A stretch of 36,567 nucleotides of DNA from Candidatus Wolbachia massiliensis (lineage in GTDB: Bacteria; Pseudomonadota; Alphaproteobacteria; Rickettsiales; Anaplasmataceae). The stretch covers positions 998,307 through 1,034,873 of the forward strand of contig NZ_CP061738.1 in NCBI RefSeq assembly GCF_014771645.1, read 5' to 3'. The translations under genes were made by a program, and so were the position numbers. The notes under the pieces are model-generated. The model saw only the letters and a program-made list of their open reading frames with translations, did no database searches and was not told the DNA's origin. Positions 23,524 to 30,961 of this stretch are shown in pieces (positions within the stretch are counted from its first letter, which is position 1; each line of letters starts with the position of its first letter).

Positions 23524-25458
23524 ATGACTTTAAACACCTATTATAACCGCTTTAATCCTGACAAAGAATACGAAAAAAGCTTATTTCTTGCTGGAAGAGG
23601 TTTGCAATCTGCAGAATTAAACGAGACTCAGGAGTATGCTCTCTCTAAGCTTAAAGGCATAGGCGATGCAATATTTCGTGATGGTGATGTGATAACGGGA
23701 AGCAATTGTATTATAGATAGAGAAACTGGTAAAGTTACGCTTGAATCAGGAAAAATCTATCTGCGCGGTGCAGTTAGAAAAGTTGAAAAAGAAGAATTTG
23801 TTATTCCACTGAGTACCACAGTTCGCATAGGTGTTTATTATGTAGAATCTACGATTACAGAACTTGAGGATGAAAACCTTCGTGATCCTGCTATTGGTAC
23901 AAGAAACTATCAGGAAGTAGGAGCTGCAAGGCTTAGAGCTACTATCACTTGGGGTTATCAAGCAGAAGGTCTTTCTCCACGTTTTTCTGGAGGAGAGTTT
24001 TATCCAATCTATAACATTGAAAATGGAGTATTAATAGAACATTCACCACCTCCACAAGCAAACATAGTAACCACAGCTCTTGCTCGTTATGACAAAGAAG
24101 CAAATGGTTCCTACGTCGTAAATGGTCTTGAAGTAATGTTCCTGCAAAAGGAAGAGGGAGAAGGAGGAAAAAAAATATTTGTGATTAATGAGGGCAAAGC
24201 TCATGTTGATGGCTATGAGATTGAGCTACCTCATAGTATTCGTGTTTCTTTTGATGAAGATCCGGATATAAAATCAGTTGAATCAGAACCGCATACTTTT
24301 CAGCCAAATAGCCAAAGAGTAATGGAACTTAAAGTTAATGATTTTCCAATCAGTGAAATTAAAAAAGTAGATATCACTATTCAAAAAACTATTACCATTA
24401 CTCACGGTTCATACTCAGGAGCTGTTGATCCAATACCTGACTCTGCGGTACTTGAGATTATTCAAATTAAACAAGGCAATGTTATTTATGAAAATAGTAT
24501 AGACTATAAGTTAAATGCAGGAAACGTTGATTGGTCATTACCAGGTAAAGAGCCAGCTCCTGGAAGTAGTTATCAAATAACTTACCGCTGTCGTACTCAT
24601 GTAAGCCCTGAAGATATAAGTGAACAGGGATGCAAAGTAAAAGGAGCAGTTGATAACAGCTTGGTTCTGATTGATTACACCTGGAAAATGCCCCGCTATG
24701 ATTTAATTACTATCGATAGCAAAGGAGCAGTAAGGAGAATAAAAGGTATAGCTCACCCTTGGCGACCATCGATGCCTAAAGCGCCCTCTGGACAACTTTT
24801 GCTCTGCTACATTCATCAGACGTGGAAAAACGGAGAAAAAGAAGGGGTAAAAATAGTGAATAATGCTATTCATGCTGTACCGATGAATGAGCTTGAAGCA
24901 ATGAAAAAAGGAATAAATGATCTTTATGCTCTAGTTGCACAGGAACGTTTACGCAATGATGCAAATTCAAGAGAACCTACCACCAAAAAAGGAGTATTTG
25001 TTGATTCGTTCTTTGATGATGATATGCGTGATCAAGGAATTTCGCAGTCTGCAGCAATAGTAAATAGAGAGCTAGTTCTGCCAATAGATGTAGAAGTTGC
25101 AGATATTGAAAAAGGTGGGGAAAGATATCTTTTGCCTTATAAACTTGAACCGGTACTGGAGCAGCTTTTACAGACTAAAGGAGAAAAGATCAATCCATAT
25201 CAAGCTTTTGATCCAGTCCCGGCGCAAATTACTCTAAATAAAAACATTGACCACTGGACAGAGGTTACCACGAATTGGAAAAGTCCAGTAACTAGAGTAT
25301 TTAATGTTAAAGAAACAACAGAGCTGCTGTCAAGTACTTCATACGAAGCTGAATTTATGAGAGAAGCAGTACAGAATTTTGAAATTGAAGGTTTTGAGCC
25401 AAATGAGAAGCTTAAAGAGATAAAATTCGATGGCATCGTCATTCAACCCGTGGCATAG
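23524..25458 (+). CDS. DUF4815-like tail fibre/adhesin protein
   Basis: A 644-aa protein. The N-terminal TYYNRFNPDKEYEKSLFLAG and LQSAELNETQEYALSKLKGI followed by GDAIFRDGDVITGSNCIID (about 5-70) match the start of the DUF4815 family, phage proteins found at the tail tip. The middle (about 250-400) has beta-sandwich-like segments including VIYENSIDYKLNAGNVDWSL. The C-terminal part has QTWKNGEKEGVKIVNNAIH and FVDSFFDDDMRDQGISQSA, again typical of the family. It is intact. It probably acts with the next two genes in receptor contact; no receptor can be inferred. Confidence 0.8.
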   Translation: MTLNTYYNRFNPDKEYEKSLFLAGRGLQSAELNETQEYALSKLKGIGDAIFRDGDVITGSNCIIDRETGKVTLESGKIYLRGAVRKVEKEEFVIPLSTTVRIGVYYVESTITELEDENLRDPAIGTRNYQEVGAARLRATITWGYQAEGLSPRFSGGEFYPIYNIENGVLIEHSPPPQANIVTTALARYDKEANGSYVVNGLEVMFLQKEEGEGGKKIFVINEGKAHVDGYEIELPHSIRVSFDEDPDIKSVESEPHTFQPNSQRVMELKVNDFPISEIKKVDITIQKTITITHGSYSGAVDPIPDSAVLEIIQIKQGNVIYENSIDYKLNAGNVDWSLPGKEPAPGSSYQITYRCRTHVSPEDISEQGCKVKGAVDNSLVLIDYTWKMPRYDLITIDSKGAVRRIKGIAHPWRPSMPKAPSGQLLLCYIHQTWKNGEKEGVKIVNNAIHAVPMNELEAMKKGINDLYALVAQERLRNDANSREPTTKKGVFVDSFFDDDMRDQGISQSAAIVNRELVLPIDVEVADIEKGGERYLLPYKLEPVLEQLLQTKGEKINPYQAFDPVPAQITLNKNIDHWTEVTTNWKSPVTRVFNVKETTELLSSTSYEAEFMREAVQNFEIEGFEPNEKLKEIKFDGIVIQPVA

Positions 25459-25469
25459 GGGGAAAAAAA

Positions 25470-26660
25470 GTGGAAAAAAGAGCTAACAACCAGGGAAAAT
25501 TAAAGGGAAAGGTGAAAGTACCAGCAAATATTCCAGCAGGTACTAAATTAGTACAGTTCTTCGGTGATAAAGGCAGTTATGGAGAAGCAACTTATACTGG
25601 TAAAAAAACAATTACCATAGAGGAAAGAAGAAGAGTTATCGCAGCAAGAAGAGTTGATCCTTTAGCGCAAACATTTACGCTAAATGAAAGTAGGCACATA
25701 GGAGGCGTGGAACTATGGTTTGTAAATAAAGGCAAAAAACGTGTTGTTGTGCAGATTAGAGAAACAGCAGTGGGAATGCCATCGCAGACTGTTATTGCTG
25801 AAAGCTATATTGAGCCGAAAGATATAAAAGTAGATGGCACAGCAACACGTATAGAATGGTCGCCAGTGTTTTGCCATGCAGGAGAGGAGTATGCAATAGT
25901 ACTGCTTACTGATGATCCTGGTACTGCAGTCAAAATAGCAGAACTTGGCAAATATGATGCAGTAAATAGCCGCTGGGTAACAAGCCAGCCATATCAAGTA
26001 GGAGTATTACTGTCATCAAGCAATGCAAGCACCTGGACTCCACATCAAAATTTAGATTTAACGTTTCGACTACTAGCTGCAAAATTTAGCGAAAATTCTC
26101 ACGTTATTGATCTGGGAAAAGTTACAGCAACCAATACTTCAGATTTAATTGTTTTGACGAACGTCGAAAAAGTAGCATTTGATACCAATGTAGAATTTAT
26201 CTTAACAGATGAAGAGGGAAAAGAAAATTTTCTATCTGATAACTTGCCGCTCGCGCTGCGTGAAAGACTATCTGGAGAGTTAACAGTAAAGGCAAATTTA
26301 AAAGGGTCAAAAGAAAAAAGTCCAGTGCTATATCCTGGGTTACAGCTAGTTATGGGTAATATAGGGGAAAAAGGAGATTATGTTACAAGAAGTATTACAG
26401 CAGGAGCTAATACTAAAATCACCATAACGTACGATGCGCTGATACCTGGCACTGCAGATGTTAAAGCTTATGTACAAAAAAGCAACAGTGATTGGCAATT
26501 AGTAAATTTAACATCAGGAAAACCAATTGGAGAAAATTGGGTAGAGAGAACTCATGTGCTGACAAATTTTAATGCTAATGAGACAAGGATAAAATTAGTT
26601 TTAAGTGGAACGGTTATTTATCGTCCTAAAGTCAAAAATCTCAGAGTAATAGTAACATAA
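25470..26660 (+). CDS. Tail fibre-associated structural protein
   Basis: A 396-aa protein from GTG 25470, close after the DUF4815 gene (12 bp). It starts with a short basic arm (MEKRANNQGKLKGKVKVPAN). A beta-rich body follows: RVDPLAQTFTLNESRHIGGV (about 60-80), WFVNKGKKRVVVQIRETAVG, EYAIVLLTDDPGTAVKIAEL and a C-terminal AYVQKSNSDWQLVNLTSG. These look like the lectin-like or carbohydrate-binding beta-sandwiches that follow DUF4815 proteins in phage tails. No catalytic motif seen. The pairing with DUF4815 is constant enough in WO-type phages to suggest one complex; this is from general knowledge, not from a search. Confidence 0.6.
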   Translation: MEKRANNQGKLKGKVKVPANIPAGTKLVQFFGDKGSYGEATYTGKKTITIEERRRVIAARRVDPLAQTFTLNESRHIGGVELWFVNKGKKRVVVQIRETAVGMPSQTVIAESYIEPKDIKVDGTATRIEWSPVFCHAGEEYAIVLLTDDPGTAVKIAELGKYDAVNSRWVTSQPYQVGVLLSSSNASTWTPHQNLDLTFRLLAAKFSENSHVIDLGKVTATNTSDLIVLTNVEKVAFDTNVEFILTDEEGKENFLSDNLPLALRERLSGELTVKANLKGSKEKSPVLYPGLQLVMGNIGEKGDYVTRSITAGANTKITITYDALIPGTADVKAYVQKSNSDWQLVNLTSGKPIGENWVERTHVLTNFNANETRIKLVLSGTVIYRPKVKNLRVIVT

Positions 26661-26667
26661 AATTTAA

Positions 26668-26853
26668 ATGACTTTTGATCAAACCAAACGAGGATATCCT
26701 TTGCCGCATCCAGAGAACATAGCTGTAGAAGATGTAGTACGTATTCGCAGAGCCATAGAAAAGATAGATGAAGATATGAGTGAAAGAGAAGATGAACTTA
26801 AAAATAATTTTGAACGATTTAGATTTGAAACTTTTTTGAATTTTTGGGAATGA
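26668..26853 (+). CDS. Small ORF in frame-linked position to the tail-fibre gene
   Basis: 61 aa: TKRGYPLPHPENIAVEDVVR, then a helix IRRAIEKIDEDMSEREDELK running into a coiled coil. The N-terminal GYPLPHPENIA is like the attachment end of fibres. The frame ends at TGA 26851-26853, which overlaps the ATG of the next gene (ATGA). A T TTT TTG heptamer (26832-26838) lies in the correct phase just before the stop, and a -1 slip there would continue directly into the fibre frame. So it may be the true N-terminus of the tail fibre, made by recoding or separated by an indel in the T run, or it may be a small separate protein with coupled translation. Confidence 0.65.
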   Translation: MTFDQTKRGYPLPHPENIAVEDVVRIRRAIEKIDEDMSEREDELKNNFERFRFETFLNFWE

Positions 26854-28325
26854 AAGAAGCAATAGAAGCATTACAGCAAAGGATAAAGGATTTAGCAGCA
26901 AATAGCACGGCTGATCAACTGGCATATCTTGCAAAATCGCTGGAATTGATAGCAGATAAAAAAGCTATTGCTGACATTGTACAAATAACTGAAGTAAAAG
27001 AGATAATTGATGCACTACAGAGAAGGCTTAAAGATTTAGCAGGAAGTAGTACACCAGATCAACTAGCATATCTTGCTAAAGCACTGGAATCAATAATCGA
27101 CAAAAGTGCGGTTTCTGAAATTGTACAGATGACAGATGGTAAGTTAAAAGAACTCTTGAGCGCTGCAAGGACGCACTTAAGTGACATAAATAGCAATAAG
27201 GAAAATTCAATATCTGCAATAACTGAAGCGAAAACAGATTCTGTCAATGAAATTAACAAGCTTAGGGATAATTCCTTAAATACTTTAAAAGCATCATCAG
27301 ATTCTCATATATCGCTACTTGATACGAGAAAGAATGCCAATATTGCAGCAATAAATAGCATTAGTAATAGTCATAAAGATGGTCTTAAAGGTTTAGTAGA
27401 AGATTTTCGTGCTGTTAATAATGTACCATCTGGATCATCAATTATTAGGGAAATAGAAACTCGTGATAACCAATTAAAAACATCCCTTATAAACGAGATA
27501 AAAACTAGAGATGATGAGCTGAAAGTGTCGCTTACACAAGAAATAAGAAAGCGCAACATGGTTGAACCAGGGTCATTACCTTTCTTATTTGGTGTACTTG
27601 GCAGAAAAAATAATTATTTTGGCCACGGAACTTTTACGACAGAGCTTGGAAAGTGGAGTAGTGATATAACAAAAACTGACTATATGTTACAACTACTAGC
27701 AGGTAGCCATACGTACAATACAGATTACGTTAGTTTTTATCGGCCAAGACAACTAAGTTTTATAGAGGGAAGTAAAGGAACATTTATTTACGGAGAGTTA
27801 TGCACAAAAAGTTTTTCGGGTAGTTATGATCAGATATACTATTACCCGTATGCTGCACTTGGAGTAGTATTTGTAAAAAATACAACCAATGTGAACATAA
27901 ATAAGACAATGGAATTTGTTGGATCATCGTATTCGAGTACGGAGTATGGGGGAGCAGGATTATTTGTGGGAACACCAGATAATACCAATTCTAATAAATC
28001 AAGAATTTCAAGAATAATATGGAAAAATGTTTACCAATACACGAGTTCTGATAGCAAATTAGCTGGATCTGGTAATGTGGAGATTCCAGCAGGAAAAACA
28101 GTTGCAATATTACTTTACACATCATCTTACCTGTATTCCAGAACACAAGTTAGTCAAGGTATGCTTGCATCAAATTATGTACACAACTATGGTCAATTTA
28201 TTCAGTGGGGGATTTATAACATACGTAGCAATGTTCTAACTACAGGACTTGAAGTAGATGTGGAGAGAACGCTAAAAGCTTGGCAATGTCCAGGATTATC
28301 TAACACGTATGAGATTTGGAGGTAA
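26850..28325 (+). CDS. Tail fibre protein with coiled-coil stalk
   Basis: 491 aa from ATG 26850. Residues about 1-95 are a tandem duplication of about 48 residues (EAIEALQQRIKDLAANSTAD and EIIDALQRRLKDLAGSSTPD, both followed by QLAYLAK.LE.I.DK.A...IVQ). A long heptad-rich coiled coil follows (about 96-235, Ser/Asn/Lys/Glu-rich, with REIETRDNQLK and NEIKTRDDELK repeats). The C-terminal half (about 240-491) is a Tyr/Gly/Ser-rich beta domain (GVLGRKNNYFGHGTFTTEL; SYSSTEYGGAGLFVGTPDN), the likely receptor-binding head. The next gene begins right after and looks like a fibre-assembly partner. Confidence 0.85.
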   Translation: MKEAIEALQQRIKDLAANSTADQLAYLAKSLELIADKKAIADIVQITEVKEIIDALQRRLKDLAGSSTPDQLAYLAKALESIIDKSAVSEIVQMTDGKLKELLSAARTHLSDINSNKENSISAITEAKTDSVNEINKLRDNSLNTLKASSDSHISLLDTRKNANIAAINSISNSHKDGLKGLVEDFRAVNNVPSGSSIIREIETRDNQLKTSLINEIKTRDDELKVSLTQEIRKRNMVEPGSLPFLFGVLGRKNNYFGHGTFTTELGKWSSDITKTDYMLQLLAGSHTYNTDYVSFYRPRQLSFIEGSKGTFIYGELCTKSFSGSYDQIYYYPYAALGVVFVKNTTNVNINKTMEFVGSSYSSTEYGGAGLFVGTPDNTNSNKSRISRIIWKNVYQYTSSDSKLAGSGNVEIPAGKTVAILLYTSSYLYSRTQVSQGMLASNYVHNYGQFIQWGIYNIRSNVLTTGLEVDVERTLKAWQCPGLSNTYEIWR

Positions 28326-28331
28326 CAAACA

Positions 28332-28889
28332 ATGTCTATCTACGTTAGATTTGAAAATGATAAACAAGTAGAAACAACAACACTTGAAAGCAAGCCAACT
28401 GAAAATGATTGGTATGAAGCACCAGAAGATTTTGATTGGCAAAAAAGCTATTGTTTAACAGAAGGAGGCAAAATTGCTCAGCGGAATCAAGAAGATATTG
28501 AATTGGAGTTACTACAAAATGCGAAGTTTTCTGCACTTTCTAACCTTCATGCTTATTATGATAACTATACTCACCAATACGCAGGATATTCTCATCAGAA
28601 GTCTAAGTCGTACGAAATACAAGCAAAAGCCGCAGAGAACATTTTAGCAGCACCAGAATCTATAGACAAAAAAGATGCAGAAATTATAGAGCCATTAGCA
28701 AAAGTCCGAGGAATTTCAGTAGTAGAAATGGCAAGAATAATTCAGGAAAAAGCAAAAAGAGCGAAAAAAGCAATAATCAAGTGCGAAGAATTGGTGGATA
28801 TAGCTGAAAGGGAAATCGGTGAAGCTAAAAGTAAGGAAGAGCTGCAAACTTTGCTAGATGATTGTAAACAAAAAATGCAAGAAAGTTGA
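28332..28889 (+). CDS. Putative tail fibre assembly/chaperone-like protein
   Basis: A 185-aa protein with a very strong GGAGGT ribosome binding site (28318-28323) that overlaps the end of the fibre gene. The N-terminal half is short and beta-like (YVRFENDKQVETTTLESKPT, NDWYEAPEDFDWQKSY), the pattern of many fibre-assembly proteins. The C-terminal half is helical and charged (ELLQNAKFSALSNLHAYYDN; KAKRAKKAIIKCEELVDIAE). Position immediately after a fibre gene is the usual place for the chaperone. The identification is by pattern and place only. Confidence 0.55.
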   Translation: MSIYVRFENDKQVETTTLESKPTENDWYEAPEDFDWQKSYCLTEGGKIAQRNQEDIELELLQNAKFSALSNLHAYYDNYTHQYAGYSHQKSKSYEIQAKAAENILAAPESIDKKDAEIIEPLAKVRGISVVEMARIIQEKAKRAKKAIIKCEELVDIAEREIGEAKSKEELQTLLDDCKQKMQES

Positions 28890-28904
28890 AAAGGGGAAAA
28901 AGAA

Positions 28905-30062
28905 ATGACAGAACAGTTTCTACATGGAGTAAATGTTATCGAGGTTACCTCAGGAGCGAGGACAGTACGAACAGCTAAATCATCGGTAATTGGAGTAATT
29001 GGTACTGCACCTGATGCTGACGAGCAAAAATTTCCACTAAATAAACCAGTGTTAGTTGCAGGAAGCTTAAAAGAAGCAGCAAAACTTGGTCAATCTGGGA
29101 CTTTGCCTTCAGCTATTAATGCAATTTTTTCCCAAATTGGTGCAACAGTAGTAGTTATTCGAGTTGAGGAGAAAGTAGAAGAGACGCTCAGCAATGTCAT
29201 TGGTGGAGTTAACGAAGAAACTGGAGAATATCAGGGAATTCAAGCGTTCTTAAGCAGTGAAAGCATAGTTCATGTTGCGCCAAGAATACTAATTGCACCT
29301 CAGTTTACTCATCAATTATCTGGAGATGCTGGAAATCCAGTGGTTAGCGCTTTAATTCCTATAGCAGAAAAGCTAAGAGCAATAATAGTAGCAGATGGAC
29401 CAAATACCAATGATGAAGAAGCAATAAAATGGAGAAAAAGTGTAGGCAGCTCAAGAGTTTATGTTGTTGATCCGTGGGTTAAGATTTTTATTGAAGGAAA
29501 AGAAGAAATTCTCCCTCCAAGTTCATTTGTAGCTGGTTTAATAGCTAAGATAGATAGCGAGCAAGGCTTCTGGCACTCACCTTCAAATAAAGAGATAAAT
29601 GGTATTGTTGGAACAAGCAGGCCTATTGATTTTACGCTCGGTAATATAAATTGTAGAGCAAACCACTTGAATGAAAATGAAGTAACAACGATAATTCATC
29701 AAAATGGCTATAGGCTTTGGGGAAATAGAACATGTTCAAATGACTCAAAATGGGCTTTTTTGTCAGTGAGAAGGACTGCAGATTTAATCAACGATAGTCT
29801 ACTTCGAGCTCATTTATGGGCAGTTGATCGCAATATTACCAAAACTTATATAGATGATGTGATTGAGGGGGTAAATTCTTATCTTGCAAATTTAAAAGCG
29901 CAAGGGGCGATTATTAGCGGAAAATGTTATGCAACTCCAGAGCTCAATACACCAACAAATATTGCAAGCGGAAAAGTGTCTTTTGATTTTGAGTTCACGC
30001 CACCATATCCAGCTGAACAGATTACTTTCAGGTCACACCTTGTGAGTGGCGCAATATTGTAA
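28905..30062 (+). CDS. FI: Contractile tail sheath protein (P2 FI family)
   Basis: A 385-aa sheath subunit, close to P2 FI (396 aa). Key segments: LHGVNVIEVTSGARTVRTAK (about 5-24), SSVIGVIGTAPDAD, PVLVAGSLKEAAKLGQSGTL, a Walker-like-free middle, then FWHSPSNKEINGIVGTSRPI and GYRLWGNRTCSNDSKWAFLS (about 266-285), which is highly conserved in sheaths, with VRRTADLINDSLLRAHLWAV next. Contraction of this sheath drives the gpV/PAAR needle. Frame intact, followed after 14 bp by the tube gene. Confidence 0.96.
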   Translation: MTEQFLHGVNVIEVTSGARTVRTAKSSVIGVIGTAPDADEQKFPLNKPVLVAGSLKEAAKLGQSGTLPSAINAIFSQIGATVVVIRVEEKVEETLSNVIGGVNEETGEYQGIQAFLSSESIVHVAPRILIAPQFTHQLSGDAGNPVVSALIPIAEKLRAIIVADGPNTNDEEAIKWRKSVGSSRVYVVDPWVKIFIEGKEEILPPSSFVAGLIAKIDSEQGFWHSPSNKEINGIVGTSRPIDFTLGNINCRANHLNENEVTTIIHQNGYRLWGNRTCSNDSKWAFLSVRRTADLINDSLLRAHLWAVDRNITKTYIDDVIEGVNSYLANLKAQGAIISGKCYATPELNTPTNIASGKVSFDFEFTPPYPAEQITFRSHLVSGAIL

Positions 30063-30076
30063 AAGGAGAAAGAGAG

Positions 30077-30577
30077 ATGTTACCAAAGATCCTAAAGAAT
30101 TTTAACGTATTTGTTGATGGTCGTGGCTATGCAGGAAAAATAGATGAAGTAACCTTGCCAAAACTTACCATAAAAACAGAAGAATACAGAGCTGGTGGTA
30201 TGGATATTCCAATAAATATTGATATGGGCATGGAAAAGCTTGAAGCAGATTTCACTTTTTCTGAATATGACTCTGAGCTCTTTAGACTTTTCGGATTGAT
30301 AAACAATAATGCTGTTTCTCTTACTTTAAGAGGAGGTTTGCAGGGAAGTAGTGATGCCGAATCAGTAGTAATTAACTTAAGAGGGCTCTTTAAGGAACTT
30401 GATTTTGGTAACTGGAAGGCTGCTGAAAAAGCAACACTAAAATGTATAATTGCTGCCAACTATTATAAGCTTACCATTGATGGCAGAGAATTGATTGAAA
30501 TTGACGCTGAGAATATGATTCGCAAGATCGATGGTGTTGATCAAATGACTTCTATGCGCACAGCTTTAGGAATTTAA
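30077..30577 (+). CDS. FII: Major tail tube protein (P2 FII family)
   Basis: A 166-aa tube subunit, length as in P2 FII (172 aa). MLPKILKNFNVFVDGRGYAG and KIDEVTLPKLTIKTEEYRAG are typical of the family, then GGMDIPINIDMGMEKLEADF and the C-terminal YKLTIDGRELIEIDAENMIR. AAGGAG precedes the ATG. It polymerises under the sheath around the tape measure. Confidence 0.95.
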   Translation: MLPKILKNFNVFVDGRGYAGKIDEVTLPKLTIKTEEYRAGGMDIPINIDMGMEKLEADFTFSEYDSELFRLFGLINNNAVSLTLRGGLQGSSDAESVVINLRGLFKELDFGNWKAAEKATLKCIIAANYYKLTIDGRELIEIDAENMIRKIDGVDQMTSMRTALGI

Positions 30578-30593
30578 CTAAAAGGGTAAAACA

Positions 30594-30961
30594 ATGCAAA
30601 AAATTAAATTAACTGAACCAATAAAAATCGATGGAATTTTAGTTTCAGAGCTAACTCTACGCCGTCCAAAAGTTCGAGATCGTTTAGCTGTTGAACGTAT
30701 GGGTAATAGCGATGCAGAGAAAGAAGTAGCACTGATTGCAAATCTTGCAAGTATTTCAAGAGAAGCAGTAGAAGAATTTGATTTAGCAGACTACAATAAG
30801 ATTCAAGAAACGTTACAAGGTTTTTTGTCTCAGCAGAAGAATTGAGGTTGAGCATATTATCACTTAGCTCAATGGTTGGTGGTGGAATCAATCAGTGGCT
30901 TGATATGGATATTGAAGAATTTATTACTTGGTTTGAAAGTAGCGGAAAATTATACAAATGA
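30594..30961 (+). CDS. E: Tail assembly chaperone E and E+E' (-1 frameshift)
   Basis: The zero frame (30594-30845, 83 aa: PIKIDGILVSELTLRRPKVR, GNSDAEKEVALIANLASISR) is P2 E. A T TTT TTG heptamer lies in phase at 30821-30827, seven codons before the zero-frame stop. A -1 slip there continues as SAEELRLSILSLSSMVGGGI, then NQWLDMDIEEFITWFESSG, to TGA 30959-30961. This gives a fused 122-aa E+E', with the GpE'-like helix pair. In P2 the same heptamer produces E+E', and both forms act on the tape measure and tube during tail assembly. The end overlaps the tape-measure ATG (ATGA at 30958). Confidence 0.92.
30821..30827 (+). promoter_or_regulatory. -1 slippery heptamer T TTT TTG in gpE
   Basis: In the E frame the bases read T|TTT|TTG, the canonical X XXY YYZ arrangement and the same heptamer as phage P2 E/E'. 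The -1 frame after it is open for 44 codons and encodes the expected E' segment. Confidence 0.9.
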
